A stretch of DNA of 64,000 nt, from the NCBI RefSeq assembly GCF_000165835.1, contig NC_014640.1, positions 682,001 through 746,000 on the forward strand, in the 5' to 3' direction. Of this stretch, positions 17,623-26,240 are shown piece after piece. The DNA is from Achromobacter xylosoxidans A8 (GTDB lineage: Bacteria; Pseudomonadota; Gammaproteobacteria; Burkholderiales; Burkholderiaceae_B). Position numbers and translations under genes: made by a program. A model generated the notes under the pieces. It did not search any database. It worked only from the letters and a program-made list of their open reading frames with translations, and was not told where the DNA came from. The stretch's first letter is position 1, and the number at the start of each line of letters is the position of its first letter.

Positions 17623-18623
17623 TGGGCCTTCTTGGCGAAGTCGGTCACCACCACGTCCTCATATTTGACGCGGGCGTTGTCCTTCATGACCGCGCTGGCG
17701 ATCAGCATGTCCTGCAGCTGGTTCATGGCCTCGGCCGTCACCAGCGGCGTGGTCTTCCAGATCTGGTATTGCTTGTAGCGCTCGATGGCTTCGGTCACCG
17801 CGGCCTGGTCCATGCCGGGGAAGTAAGTCATGATCTGCGGCGTCAGCGTGGCGGCGGGCGTGTCTTTCACATACTTTTCGGCCCGCGCCACCACATTGGT
17901 CCAGGCCTGGATGACCTTGGGGTTGTCGCGGATGTATTTGTCGGTGGCCGTGAATACGGTGTAGTCCACCTGGCCGACTTCATGACCCACCGAGGCGACG
18001 ATGTAGCCCTTGCCGTTGCGCACCAGTTCGCCGGCCTCGGGTTCAAGAAAGATGCCGTATTCGCCCTGGCCGGCCATCCATGCCCCGGCGCGCGCCGGGA
18101 TGCCGATGTTGTTCAGCAGCTTCACGTCCTTTTGCGGATCCACGCCATGCTTGCGCAGCGCCGTTTCCAGGAACACGATGGGATTGGACCCGGGCCGGAA
18201 GCCGATGACCTCCTTGCCTTTGAGCATGGACCAGTCGAACTTCTCCACCGGCTTGCGCGCCAGCAGGAAGAAGCCGTCGGTGGCGGTCAGTCCGGCGAAG
18301 ATCTTGGGTTTGACCGGCGATTCGCTGTTGTGGACATAGATGGACGCCTCGGGGCCGATCAGCACGATGTCGGCGCTGCCGGACAGCAGGGCGGTCATGC
18401 CCTTGTCCGTGCCCTGCGAAGTCTTCATGGACACGTCCAGGCCGGCGTCCTTGAAGTAGCCCTGCGACAGGGCCACGTATTTCGGCACGTAAAGAATGGA
18501 CCGCACCACTTCTTCGTAGCGGACCTTCACGGGGGGATTGAGGGCTTCGGCCTGGGCGGCCAGGGGGGCGAGCAGCGCGAGCAGCGCCGCAGCCGCCAGA
18601 CGGGGCGATGGCAAGGATTTCAC
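17619..18623 (-). CDS. ABC transporter substrate-binding protein, NitT/TauT (NMT1/THI5-like)
   Basis: A 334-residue secreted protein with a signal peptide cut near AAQA (residue 25). The NMT1-like fold is shown by LYVPKYVALSQGYFKDAGLDV and by the SADIVLIGPEASIY region. It is the first gene of a four-gene operon (binding protein, ATPase, permease, isochorismatase). The start is preceded by GGAGAAAGTCCCGTGAA-type sequence with a good GGAGAAA site. The ligand is not identifiable by eye. Confidence 0.9.
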   Translation of the reverse strand: MKSLPSPRLAAAALLALLAPLAAQAEALNPPVKVRYEEVVRSILYVPKYVALSQGYFKDAGLDVSMKTSQGTDKGMTALLSGSADIVLIGPEASIYVHNSESPVKPKIFAGLTATDGFFLLARKPVEKFDWSMLKGKEVIGFRPGSNPIVFLETALRKHGVDPQKDVKLLNNIGIPARAGAWMAGQGEYGIFLEPEAGELVRNGKGYIVASVGHEVGQVDYTVFTATDKYIRDNPKVIQAWTNVVARAEKYVKDTPAATLTPQIMTYFPGMDQAAVTEAIERYKQYQIWKTTPLVTAEAMNQLQDMLIASAVMKDNARVKYEDVVVTDFAKKAQ

Positions 18624-18744
18624 GGGACTTTCTCCTGCGTCTTGAATGCCACGCCGAAACCCGGCGCAACACGGCCAATGGAATGGATCGACAACAACAA
18701 CAGGGAAGCCCGAACTGGTCGCCCGGGCCGGTAAGGCTTGGATC

Positions 18745-18757
18745 GAATACTATATTC
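18745..18757. promoter_or_regulatory. Small dyad upstream of the ABC operon
   Basis: GAATA and TATTC face each other over a 3-bp centre, about 120 bp upstream of the binding-protein start, in an AT-rich stretch where a promoter is expected. It is a candidate operator only. Confidence 0.3.
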
Positions 18758-18849
18758 AATAGAAAGAGGCGACAAGCATTTTGCAGTTGGCGTTTTTCTC
18801 TATGGACGAGAGAAGCTCAGCCCGCTAAAAATTCAGGCTGGAATGCCAA

Positions 18850-18860
18850 TTGGTATACAA
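18850..18860. promoter_or_regulatory. GTATAC-type dyad (GntR-like site)
   Basis: TTGGTATACAA resembles FCD-type GntR operators (TNGTATACNA). It is about 230 bp upstream of the ABC operon and next to the terminator of the esterase gene. No GntR gene is in the window, so a distant regulator would be needed. Confidence 0.25.
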
Positions 18861-18866
18861 AATGAA

Positions 18867-18891
18867 ATCGCAGGCCGCCAGGGCCTGCGAT
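18867..18891 (-). terminator. Terminator of the darP-esterase unit
   Basis: A perfect 10-bp stem (ATCGCAGGCC with GGCCTGCGAT) around a 5-nt loop is followed, reading leftward, by TCATTTTG. A second perfect 9-bp hairpin (18928-18950, CAGGGCCGC/GCGGCCCTG) lies between it and the esterase stop codon. The remaining bases of the 335-bp gap 18624-18958 hold the ABC operon's upstream region and no gene. Confidence 0.6.
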
Positions 18892-18958
18892 GGACCGGCA
18901 GGGCGCGCAGCGCCCATCCGCCGGGATCAGGGCCGCCGCGCGCGGCCCTGCGTGGTTT

Positions 18959-19636
18959 TCAGACCAGGACTTGGTTCAAGAACTTGGAGACGTCGGCCAC
19001 TTCCTCGGCGCAAACCGAGTGCGGCATCGGGTAGGTGTGCCATTGCACGTCGTAGCCCAGCCGCTGCAGTTCGGCCAGCGAGGCCTGGGCGCGCGGCAGC
19101 GACACCACCGGATCGTACTGGCCGTGGGCCAGGAAGATGGGCGTGTCCTGGTTGGCGCCGTGGCGCTCGGCCTCGGCCGTATCCAGTAGCGGCAGGTAGC
19201 CCGACAAACCCATCATGCCCGCCAGCTTTTCCGGCAGGCGGATGCCGGTATGCAGGGTCATGGCGCAGCCCTGCGAAAAGCCCGCCAGCACGATCCTGGA
19301 AGTAGGAATGCCGCGGGCGTTCTCGCGCGCGATCAGCTTGTGGATGGCGGCTTCCGAGGCGCGGATGCCGTGGGCGTCCTCGACGCGCACCAGGTCCATG
19401 ACCAGGATGTCGTACCAGGAGCGCATCGCCATGCCGTTATTGATCGTCACGCGCTGCACCGGCGCGTTCGGGAACACGAAGCGCACCGAAGCGCCGGCCG
19501 GCAGGTCCAGCTCCGGCACGATGGGCGCGAAGTCGTTGCCGTCGGCGCCCAGGCCGTGCAGCCAGATCACGGCATGCGTGGGATTGGGGGCGGTTTCGAT
19601 TTCGATGCAATCGAGTAGGTCGGTCGGAGCGTTCAT
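18959..19636 (-). CDS. Carboxylesterase / phospholipase-type alpha/beta hydrolase
   Basis: A 225-residue hydrolase of the acyl-protein-thioesterase/carboxylesterase family. The elements are HGLGADGNDF near residues 27-36, nucleophile GFSQG (Ser121), Asp175 (HGQYDPVV) and His206 (MPHSVC). Close relatives hydrolyse short-chain esters. It follows darP by 19 bp on the same strand and is probably cotranscribed with it. The pairing looks conserved in betaproteobacteria, but no functional link is evident. Confidence 0.88.
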   Translation of the reverse strand: MNAPTDLLDCIEIETAPNPTHAVIWLHGLGADGNDFAPIVPELDLPAGASVRFVFPNAPVQRVTINNGMAMRSWYDILVMDLVRVEDAHGIRASEAAIHKLIARENARGIPTSRIVLAGFSQGCAMTLHTGIRLPEKLAGMMGLSGYLPLLDTAEAERHGANQDTPIFLAHGQYDPVVSLPRAQASLAELQRLGYDVQWHTYPMPHSVCAEEVADVSKFLNQVLV

Positions 19637-19655
19637 GGACGGCGGACGGTGAAAA

Positions 19656-20207
19656 TCAAAGGGTGAGGGTCTTCAGGGCCTGGAACAGCGCGCGGTAGTG
19701 CTTTTTTTGCGGCTCCTGGCCTTGCAGCAGGGCGGCGTTGGCCTGCTTTTCCTTGCGGGCGGCGCGGATCAGTGCGCGCAGTTGCTGGACGTCGGCTTGC
19801 GGATTGCTGTTGAGCAACTTGGTCAAGGCCTCGTCGTCGTCCAGCAGGCGGTCGCGCAGCGTTTCCAGCCGGTGCATGGCGGCGGTTTCCTCGCGCGAGC
19901 CGTTTTCCCAGATGTCGAGCTGGGTGCGGATCTCGTCGGCCGGCGCGTCGCGCATCAGCTTGCCCACGAAGTGAACCTGGCGCCGCTTGCCCTCGCGCCC
20001 GGTGGTGCGCTGCGCCGTACGGATGGCCTCATAGAGGCGTTCCGCCAGGGGTAATTGCTTGAGGCGTTCAGGGGACAGTTCGATCAGCTGCTTGCCCAGG
20101 TCCAGCAGGGCGTGCATTTCGCGCTTGACCTGGGACTTGCTGGGACGGTCGTAGCCGTTCTCGTCGTAACCGTCGTCGACGGATTCTTCTTCAGTATGGG
20201 AATTCAT
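19656..20207 (-). CDS. darP: DarP (YjgA, DUF615), 50S ribosomal subunit maturation factor
   Basis: The 183-residue length equals E. coli YjgA/DarP. The protein is highly charged and mostly helical, with the family motif [13 protein letters not shown] at residues 22-34 after an acidic N-terminus. In E. coli it binds late 50S precursors. The gene is divergent from pmbA across a 58-bp gap that must hold both promoters; the same pairing is widespread in proteobacteria, which supports both calls. Confidence 0.9.
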   Translation of the reverse strand: MNSHTEEESVDDGYDENGYDRPSKSQVKREMHALLDLGKQLIELSPERLKQLPLAERLYEAIRTAQRTTGREGKRRQVHFVGKLMRDAPADEIRTQLDIWENGSREETAAMHRLETLRDRLLDDDEALTKLLNSNPQADVQQLRALIRAARKEKQANAALLQGQEPQKKHYRALFQALKTLTL

Positions 20208-20265
20208 GGAAAACTGCGCAATGACAGACTTGGCTATGATAACCGTCTCTGCAAATTGGACTGCA

Positions 20266-21630
20266 ATGGTTAAAACCTCCTCATCCTTGCCGCTGGCGGC
20301 GAATCACGCGCGTTTTTCCGAACTCGTCGAACAAACCCTCGCCTATGCGCGCCAGATCGGCGCCTCCGACGCCGCGGCGGAAGTCTCGGAAAGCCTGGGC
20401 CTGTCGGTGTCCGTACGCAAGAACGACATCGAAACCGTCGAACAGACCCGCGACCGCTCCCTGGACCTGACGGTCTACGCCGGCCAGAGCCGCGGTTCCG
20501 CCTCCACCTCCGACTTTTCCGAAGCCGCGCTGCGCCAGACAGTCGAAGCCGCCTGGCATATCGCGCGCCACACCGCCGCCGATCCGGCCGCCGGCCTGCC
20601 CGACGCCGACCAGCTGGCCACCGAATTCCCCGACCTGGACCTGCACCGTGCCTGGAGCGTGTCCACCGAAGAGGCCGCCGAGCTGGCGCTGCGCGCCGAG
20701 CGCGCCGCCCGCGAGGTCGATGCGCGCATCACCAATACCGATGGCGCCACCGTGGGCACCTACGAAGGCCAATTCGTGATGGGCAACACGCGCGGTTTCC
20801 TGGGCGGCTATCCGTACTCCCGCCACAGCCTGTCGGTCGCGCCCATCGCCGGCCGTGGCAACGGCATGCAGCGCGACTACTGGTACAGCTCCGAGCGCGA
20901 TCCGGCCAAGCTGGCATCGCCCGAAGCCATCGGCCGCTACGCCGCCGAGCGCACGCTGTCGCGCCTGTCGGCCCGCCGCATCCGCACCGGCAAGTTCCCG
21001 GTCCTGTTCGAAGCGCCGTTGGCGCTGGGGCTGGTGGGCGCGCTGACCCAGGCCGCCAACGGCGGCGCGCTGTATCGCAAGGCCAGCTTCCTGCTGGACG
21101 CGTTGGGCAAGCCCATCTTCCCTGACCACATCAACCTCACCGAAGACCCGCACATCCGCGGCGCCATGGGCAGCTCGCCCTTCGACGACGAAGGCGTGCG
21201 CACGCGTCGCCGCAACGTGGTGTCGGCCGGGGTGCTGGAAGGCTACTTCCTGTCTTCCTACACCGCCCGCAAACTGGGCATGGTCACCACCGGCAATGCC
21301 GGCGGCTCGCACAACCTGGTGTTCAGCTCCACCCGCACCCGCCGCGGCGACGACTTCGAAGCCATGCTCAAGAAGATGGGCACGGGCTTTCTCGTCACCG
21401 AACTGATCGGGCAGGGCGTCAACTACGTCACCGGTGACTACTCGCGCGGCGCGTTCGGCTACTGGGTGGAAAACGGCCAGATCCAGCACGCGGTGCAGGA
21501 AATCACCATTGCCGGCAATCTGGCCGACATGTTCAAGCAGATCGTGGCAATCGGCGCCGACACGATTTCGCGCGGCACCAAGACCACCGGTTCGATCCTG
21601 ATCGAACAGATGGCCATTGCCGGAACCTGA
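20266..21630 (+). CDS. pmbA: Metalloprotease PmbA (TldE)
   Basis: A 454-residue partner of TldD. The TldD/TldE heterodimer is a protease that processes peptides such as microcin B17 and degrades unfolded peptides. PmbA itself lacks the HExxxH motif carried by TldD, and none is seen here. The family C-terminal glycine-rich region is present, e.g. [11 protein letters not shown] and [18 protein letters not shown] chose ATG 20266 because it gives the family length; an upstream in-frame ATG (20206) overlaps the divergent darP start. Confidence 0.92.
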   Translation: MVKTSSSLPLAANHARFSELVEQTLAYARQIGASDAAAEVSESLGLSVSVRKNDIETVEQTRDRSLDLTVYAGQSRGSASTSDFSEAALRQTVEAAWHIARHTAADPAAGLPDADQLATEFPDLDLHRAWSVSTEEAAELALRAERAAREVDARITNTDGATVGTYEGQFVMGNTRGFLGGYPYSRHSLSVAPIAGRGNGMQRDYWYSSERDPAKLASPEAIGRYAAERTLSRLSARRIRTGKFPVLFEAPLALGLVGALTQAANGGALYRKASFLLDALGKPIFPDHINLTEDPHIRGAMGSSPFDDEGVRTRRRNVVSAGVLEGYFLSSYTARKLGMVTTGNAGGSHNLVFSSTRTRRGDDFEAMLKKMGTGFLVTELIGQGVNYVTGDYSRGAFGYWVENGQIQHAVQEITIAGNLADMFKQIVAIGADTISRGTKTTGSILIEQMAIAGT

Positions 21631-21640
21631 TCTCTCGGAT

Positions 21641-21669
21641 GCAGCCGCGGCGCCATGCGCCGCGGCTGC
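21641..21669 (+). terminator. Hairpin after pmbA
   Basis: GCAGCCGCGGCGC and GCGCCGCGGCTGC form a perfect 13-bp stem with a 3-nt loop, 10 bp after the pmbA stop codon. No T run follows, so it may stabilise the transcript end rather than terminate alone. Confidence 0.55.
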
Positions 21670-21802
21670 CTTGAGATCCCCGCAGTCGTTCCGGTCTTTG
21701 CAATCCCTTACCTGATAGTGTGGCCAGGCAGGCCGATATCAGCGTGTAATATCCGCCGGGTATCGCTTGATGTCCCAGGTGTTGCTGTAAAGGAGCAAAG
21801 AG

Positions 21803-22900
21803 ATGCAACGACGTTCGTTCTTGAAGCACGCCGGTCTCGGCGCCGTCGCTACCGGAGCCGCCGTCAGCGCGCCCGCGTTCGCGCAGGACATGCCGTCATT
21901 GAGCTGGCGCCTGTCGTCCGGCTTCCCCAGCATCCTGGATCTGCGCATCGGCGCCGGCGAAAGCTTCTGCAAGTTCGTCTCGGAAGCCACTGGCGGCAAA
22001 TTCAACATCCGCCACTTTCCCGAAGGCGAGATCGTGCCCGCCGCGGACCTGATGGAAGCGGTATCCACCAAGAAGGTGGAGTGCGGTCACGCGTCGTCCC
22101 GCGCCTACTACGCCAAGAACCCCGTCTTCTGCTTCGACGCCGCCGTGCCCTTCGGGCTGAACGCCAGGCAGATGAATGCCTGGATGAACGAGGGCGGTGG
22201 CCTGCGGCTGACCCGCGAACTCTTCAAGCCCGAAAAAATCATCAACTTTCCGCTGGGCAATACCGGCGCCCAGATGGGTGGTTGGTACACCAAGGAAATC
22301 AAGCGTGCGGGCGACCTGAAAGACCTGAAAATGCGCGTCGGCGGCCTGGCCGGCGACGTGCTGGCCAAGCTGGGCGTGGCGCCGCAGCAGGCCGATCCCG
22401 CCAAGCTGGCCGAAGCCTTCGAGAAAGACGGTCTGCAGGCGGTGGCGGGCGCGGGTCCCTACGATGACGACAAGCTCGGGCTGAATAAGGTTGCTAAGTA
22501 TTACTACGCACCCGGCTGGTGGGCGCCCGGCGAGCAGCTGTCGCTCTATATCAATGACGAGGCCTGGAACGCGCTCCCCAAGAACTACCAGGCCGTGGTC
22601 GACGCCGCTGCCCAGGCCGCACACGCCGCCACCATCGCCCGCTATGACGCCCGCAACGCGGCCGCGCTGGCCCAATTGACCGCAAACGGCGCCCAAATCC
22701 GGACATTCCCGAGGTCCATCATGGACCTGGCGTTCGAGGCCACGCAGCAGGTCTATAAGGACTTGGGCGCTAAAGACCCCAGATTCAAGGCGATGCACGA
22801 TAGTTACATGGGTTTTCGCGACAGCGAAATGCCATGGTTCCGCCTGACCGAAAGCGCCTACGACCAGTACTTGGGCGTAGCGTTATCGGCCAGAACGTAG
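21803..22900 (+). CDS. TRAP transporter substrate-binding protein (DctP family), orphan
   Basis: A 365-residue periplasmic binding protein with a twin-arginine-type signal (RRSFLK at 3-8; cleavage near APAFA-Q at 27). DctP features include the FVSEATGGKFNIRHFPEGEI region and the late segment beginning YYYAPGWWAPGEQLSLYIN. AAAGGAG precedes the ATG. No DctQ or DctM membrane genes are adjacent, so it must share a remote TRAP membrane unit. Most relatives bind monocarboxylates or 2-oxoacids; the ligand here is unknown. Confidence 0.85.
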   Translation: MQRRSFLKHAGLGAVATGAAVSAPAFAQDMPSLSWRLSSGFPSILDLRIGAGESFCKFVSEATGGKFNIRHFPEGEIVPAADLMEAVSTKKVECGHASSRAYYAKNPVFCFDAAVPFGLNARQMNAWMNEGGGLRLTRELFKPEKIINFPLGNTGAQMGGWYTKEIKRAGDLKDLKMRVGGLAGDVLAKLGVAPQQADPAKLAEAFEKDGLQAVAGAGPYDDDKLGLNKVAKYYYAPGWWAPGEQLSLYINDEAWNALPKNYQAVVDAAAQAAHAATIARYDARNAAALAQLTANGAQIRTFPRSIMDLAFEATQQVYKDLGAKDPRFKAMHDSYMGFRDSEMPWFRLTESAYDQYLGVALSART

Positions 22901-22913
22901 GACACTTACGCCT

Positions 22914-22930
22914 GCCGAATAACATTCGGC
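22914..22930 (+). terminator. Probable terminator after the TRAP gene
   Basis: GCCGAAT and ATTCGGC pair around AAC. Outer bases CACT and AGTG can extend the stem, and GGGTTTTTG follows ten bases later. The remainder of the gap to livJ (22931-23155) is AT-rich leader and promoter DNA without a gene. Confidence 0.5.
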
Positions 22931-23155
22931 GAGTGTTAGGGTTTTTGCTAGTAACCACACGTTTTTTACAAAAAAATGGGCGGTTTGTAGGCTTTTGTTG
23001 AATGGCGTTCGAGTAGCCGCCTGATACAAAGGAGTAATATCCCGGGTCTTGACGCGCAAACATGACGCCTTTAGGCGCCATCCGACGTCAATCCGGCAGG
23101 ATTACATCAGCCCGGATACCAATATTCCGAGACAGACTTTAAGGTGGTAACAACC

Positions 23156-24310
23156 ATGCAATCCAAGACCAAGAAGCTGCTGGCCGCGCTGATCGCTGCC
23201 GGTATCGTCCCGGCTGCCCATGCGGCCGACATCAAGATCGGCGTGGCCGAAGCCCTGTCGGGCGGCGCCGCCCAGTACGGCGTGTCGATCCGCAACGGTT
23301 TCCAGCTGGCCGCTGATGAAATCAACGCCGCCGGCGGTATCAACGGCAACAAGATCGTGCTCGTGGTCGAGGACGAACAAGGCAAGAAAGAAGAAGCGAT
23401 CAACGTCTTCAAGAAACTGATCTTCAAGGACAACGTCCTGATGGTCTTCGGCCCGACGCTGTCGAACTCGGCCCAGGCCGCCGACCCGATCGCCCAGGCT
23501 GCCAAGACGGTCGCCTTCGGCACCTCCAACACCGCCGACGGCATCACCTCCATCGGCAACTACGTGTTCCGCAACTCGGTTACCGAAGCCGACGTGCTGC
23601 CGGCCACCATCTCCACCGTCAAGGCCAAGACCGGCCTGAAGAACGTGGCGGTGCTCTACGGCAACGACGACGTCTTCACCAAGAGCGGCTACGACAACTT
23701 CAAGAAGGCCCTGGAAGACCAGAAGATCCCGGTCACCACGACCGAAACGTTCGCCAAGGGCGACGTGGACTTCAAGGCCCAGCTGACCAAGATCAAGGGC
23801 ACCAACCCCGACGCCATCGTGCTGTCCGCACTGTTGGCCGAAGGCGCTCCGATCATGGTGCAGGCCCGTCAACTGGGCCTGAATGTGCCCGTCATCGGCG
23901 GCAATGGCATGAACTCGGTCAAGATTTTCGACCTGGCCCCCGGTGGCGCGTCGAACAATCTGTGGATCGGCAGCCCGTGGTCGATCGAGAACAAGGCGGC
24001 CGAGAACGTCAAGTTCATCGACGCCTACAAGGCCAAGTTCAACGGCGCGCCCGACCAGTTCGCGGCCCAGTCGTATGACGCCATGTACATCGCCGCCCAG
24101 GCGCTGAAGAACGTCAAGCTCTCTGGCGATCTGCCCAAGGATCGCACGGCCCTGCGCGACGCGCTGCCCTCCGTGACCTGGACCGGCGCTACCGGCCCGT
24201 TCAAGTTCCGCCAGGCCAATGACCGCGCCGGCAAGCCGGCCGGTTACGACGCCGACCAAGCCCCCATCGTCAGCGTGACGAAGGACGGCAAGTACGTCAT
24301 CGAGAAGTAA
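23156..24310 (+). CDS. livJ: Branched-chain amino-acid ABC transporter, periplasmic binding protein
   Basis: A 384-residue LivJ/LivK-type protein with a signal peptide ending at AHA-AD (residue 23). The mature start DIKIGVAEALSGGAAQYG and the pattern AADEINAAGGINGNKI are typical of the family. ATG 23156 has AAGG 10-12 nt upstream; the GTG at 23144 lies too close to that site. It is followed by a strong terminator and then livHMGF, so it is the abundant first product of a Liv operon. The ligand is probably Leu/Ile/Val or another neutral amino acid, but Liv systems can bind other compounds. Confidence 0.92.
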   Translation: MQSKTKKLLAALIAAGIVPAAHAADIKIGVAEALSGGAAQYGVSIRNGFQLAADEINAAGGINGNKIVLVVEDEQGKKEEAINVFKKLIFKDNVLMVFGPTLSNSAQAADPIAQAAKTVAFGTSNTADGITSIGNYVFRNSVTEADVLPATISTVKAKTGLKNVAVLYGNDDVFTKSGYDNFKKALEDQKIPVTTTETFAKGDVDFKAQLTKIKGTNPDAIVLSALLAEGAPIMVQARQLGLNVPVIGGNGMNSVKIFDLAPGGASNNLWIGSPWSIENKAAENVKFIDAYKAKFNGAPDQFAAQSYDAMYIAAQALKNVKLSGDLPKDRTALRDALPSVTWTGATGPFKFRQANDRAGKPAGYDADQAPIVSVTKDGKYVIEK

Positions 24311-24337
24311 GCGCTACGCATCCCCGCGCGGGGGGAT

Positions 24338-24377
24338 GCGCCTTGCGGACGGCGCGGCTGTCCGCAAGGCGCTTTTT
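24338..24377 (+). terminator. Intrinsic terminator between livJ and livH
   Basis: A 13-bp perfect stem (GCGCCTTGCGGAC with GTCCGCAAGGCGC), a 9-nt loop and TTTTT form a textbook terminator. A second GC-rich hairpin (GCATCCCC/GGGGATGC, 24318-24339) partly overlaps its 5' side. Partial readthrough would give more LivJ than membrane components. Confidence 0.88.
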
Positions 24378-24479
24378 ATCGCAGGGCCGTCACCCTAGAA
24401 AAAATGCCTCCCCGCCGGGAGGCTCAAGGCCATGCAGTGGGCGCTGCATGGGGCCCTCACAGCTTTGGAAAGTCCCATC

Positions 24480-25361
24480 ATGTTCGAACAACAATTCGTC
24501 AATGCCTTGTCGCTGGGCTGTGTGTATGCACTGTTCGCGCTGGGCTTCACGCTGATCTTCGGCGTGCTCGGGGTGATCAACCTGGCGCATGGCGCCGTCT
24601 TCATGGTTGGCGCCTACGCGGCACTGTTCGTCGTGCAGCAATTCAGCCTGCCCCTGTGGGCCGGGCTGATGGCCGCGTTCTTCGTCGCCGGCTTCACCGG
24701 GGTCATCATCGACTACCTGGTGCTCAAGCCGCTGCGCAAGCGCAACGCGCCCCACCTGATCCCCATGATCGCCACCATTGGCGTAGGCATCATCCTGAAC
24801 AACGGCGCCCAGAGCATCTTCGGCGCCAGCAACCTGCGCTTCCCGCACGGCACCGTGCCCGAGGAAGTGATCGAGGTCGCCGGTCTGCACCTGACCGTGA
24901 TCGAGCTGGGCATCATCTTCCTGTCTTTCGCGCTGATGGCCGTGCTGATGTACGTCATGCGCCGCACGCAATTCGGTCGCGCCCTGCGCGCCATCGCCGA
25001 ATCGCCCAAGGCCGCCTGGCTGCTGGGCATCAACGTCGAAAAGCTGTTCGTCACCACCTCGTTTGCCGCGGCTGCCCTGGGCGGCGTGGCCGGCGTGCTG
25101 ATCGGCCTGTACTCCAATGCGCTGTTCCCCCTGATGGGCCAGCCGATGCTGCACAAGGGCATCGCGGTCATCATCCTGGGCGGCATGGGCGACATCCGCG
25201 GCGCCATGCTGGGCGGCCTGTTCCTGGGCTTCGCCGAGGTGCTGTCGGTGGCCTACATCGGCTCCACCATGCGCGATGCGGTGGCTTTCGGCCTGCTGTT
25301 CCTGATCCTGCTGGTGCGCCCGCAAGGTCTGTTCGGCAAAGTGGTTCAACGCAAGGCTTAA
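24480..25361 (+). CDS. livH: Branched-chain amino-acid ABC transporter permease LivH
   Basis: A 293-residue inner-membrane permease with about eight hydrophobic helices. Typical stretches are GFTLIFGVLGVINLAHGA near the N-terminus and RAIAESPKAAWLLGIN before the ATPase-contacting loop. ATG 24480 matches the family start (MFEQQFVNALSLGCVYAL); an in-frame ATG at 24432 lies just after the terminator and has no good ribosome site. It is the first of four tightly packed genes livHMGF. Confidence 0.92.
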   Translation: MFEQQFVNALSLGCVYALFALGFTLIFGVLGVINLAHGAVFMVGAYAALFVVQQFSLPLWAGLMAAFFVAGFTGVIIDYLVLKPLRKRNAPHLIPMIATIGVGIILNNGAQSIFGASNLRFPHGTVPEEVIEVAGLHLTVIELGIIFLSFALMAVLMYVMRRTQFGRALRAIAESPKAAWLLGINVEKLFVTTSFAAAALGGVAGVLIGLYSNALFPLMGQPMLHKGIAVIILGGMGDIRGAMLGGLFLGFAEVLSVAYIGSTMRDAVAFGLLFLILLVRPQGLFGKVVQRKA

Positions 25362-25364
25362 AGA

Positions 25365-26240
25365 ATGAGCGGATTCGAAAACTTCTGGGCCATCTACGGC
25401 AACCTGGTGCTCACGCTGGGCACCAACGCCTTGCTGGCCCTCTCCATCTGGCTGACCCTGGCTTGCGGCATGCTGGCCATGGCCAACGCAGCCTTCATGG
25501 GCATCGGGGCGTACACCGCCGCGCTGCTCACCATGAACTATGACGCGCCGTTCTCGGTCGCGCTCGCCGGCGGCATGGCGGCGCCCGCGCTGGTGGCCGC
25601 CCTGATCGGCTTGCCGACCTTGCGGCTGTCCGGGGTCTACCTCGCCATGGCCACGCTGGGCTTTGGCGAAGTGGTCCGCGTGACCATCCTCAACACCGAA
25701 TCCATCACCGGCGGCGCGCTGGGCCTCAATGGCATCCCGCAGCTGACGCAGTGGTGGCACGTGGTGTTGGCCGTGGTCATTGTGCTGTTCGTGCTGTGGC
25801 GCGTGCGCGCCTCCAAGATCGGGCGTTCGTTCGACGCCATCCGCGGCGACGAAACCGCGGCCGGCCTGATGGGCATCGACGTGCGCGCCAACAAGATGCT
25901 GGCCTTCGTGGCCGGCGCGATGATCGCGGGCCTGGCCGGCGCCTTGAATGCGCACCTGACCTTCTTCATCGGTCCCAACGAATACGGTTTCGACCGTGGC
26001 GTGGAAATCCTGACCATGGCGATCCTGGGCGGCATCGGCGGCCTGGCCGGTCCCGTGCTGGGCAGCTTCATCATTACCGTGCTGCCCGAAATGCTGCGCG
26101 GTTTTGCCGATCTGCGCCTGGTCGCGAACGGAGTGATTCTGGTGGTGATTGTGTTGTTCCTGCCGCAAGGCATCTGGGATCCGGCGCGCTTCAAGCGCTG
26201 GATGCGCCAAGGACGCCAGGGAGGCAAGCGCCATGCTTGA
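25365..26240 (+). CDS. livM: Branched-chain amino-acid ABC transporter permease LivM
   Basis: A 291-residue permease that pairs with LivH. The family signatures GIGAYTAALL, RLSGVYLAMATLGFGEVVR and AILGGIGGLAGPVLGS are present. It begins 3 bp after the livH stop codon, and its end overlaps livG by 8 bp. Confidence 0.92.
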   Translation: MSGFENFWAIYGNLVLTLGTNALLALSIWLTLACGMLAMANAAFMGIGAYTAALLTMNYDAPFSVALAGGMAAPALVAALIGLPTLRLSGVYLAMATLGFGEVVRVTILNTESITGGALGLNGIPQLTQWWHVVLAVVIVLFVLWRVRASKIGRSFDAIRGDETAAGLMGIDVRANKMLAFVAGAMIAGLAGALNAHLTFFIGPNEYGFDRGVEILTMAILGGIGGLAGPVLGSFIITVLPEMLRGFADLRLVANGVILVVIVLFLPQGIWDPARFKRWMRQGRQGGKRHA

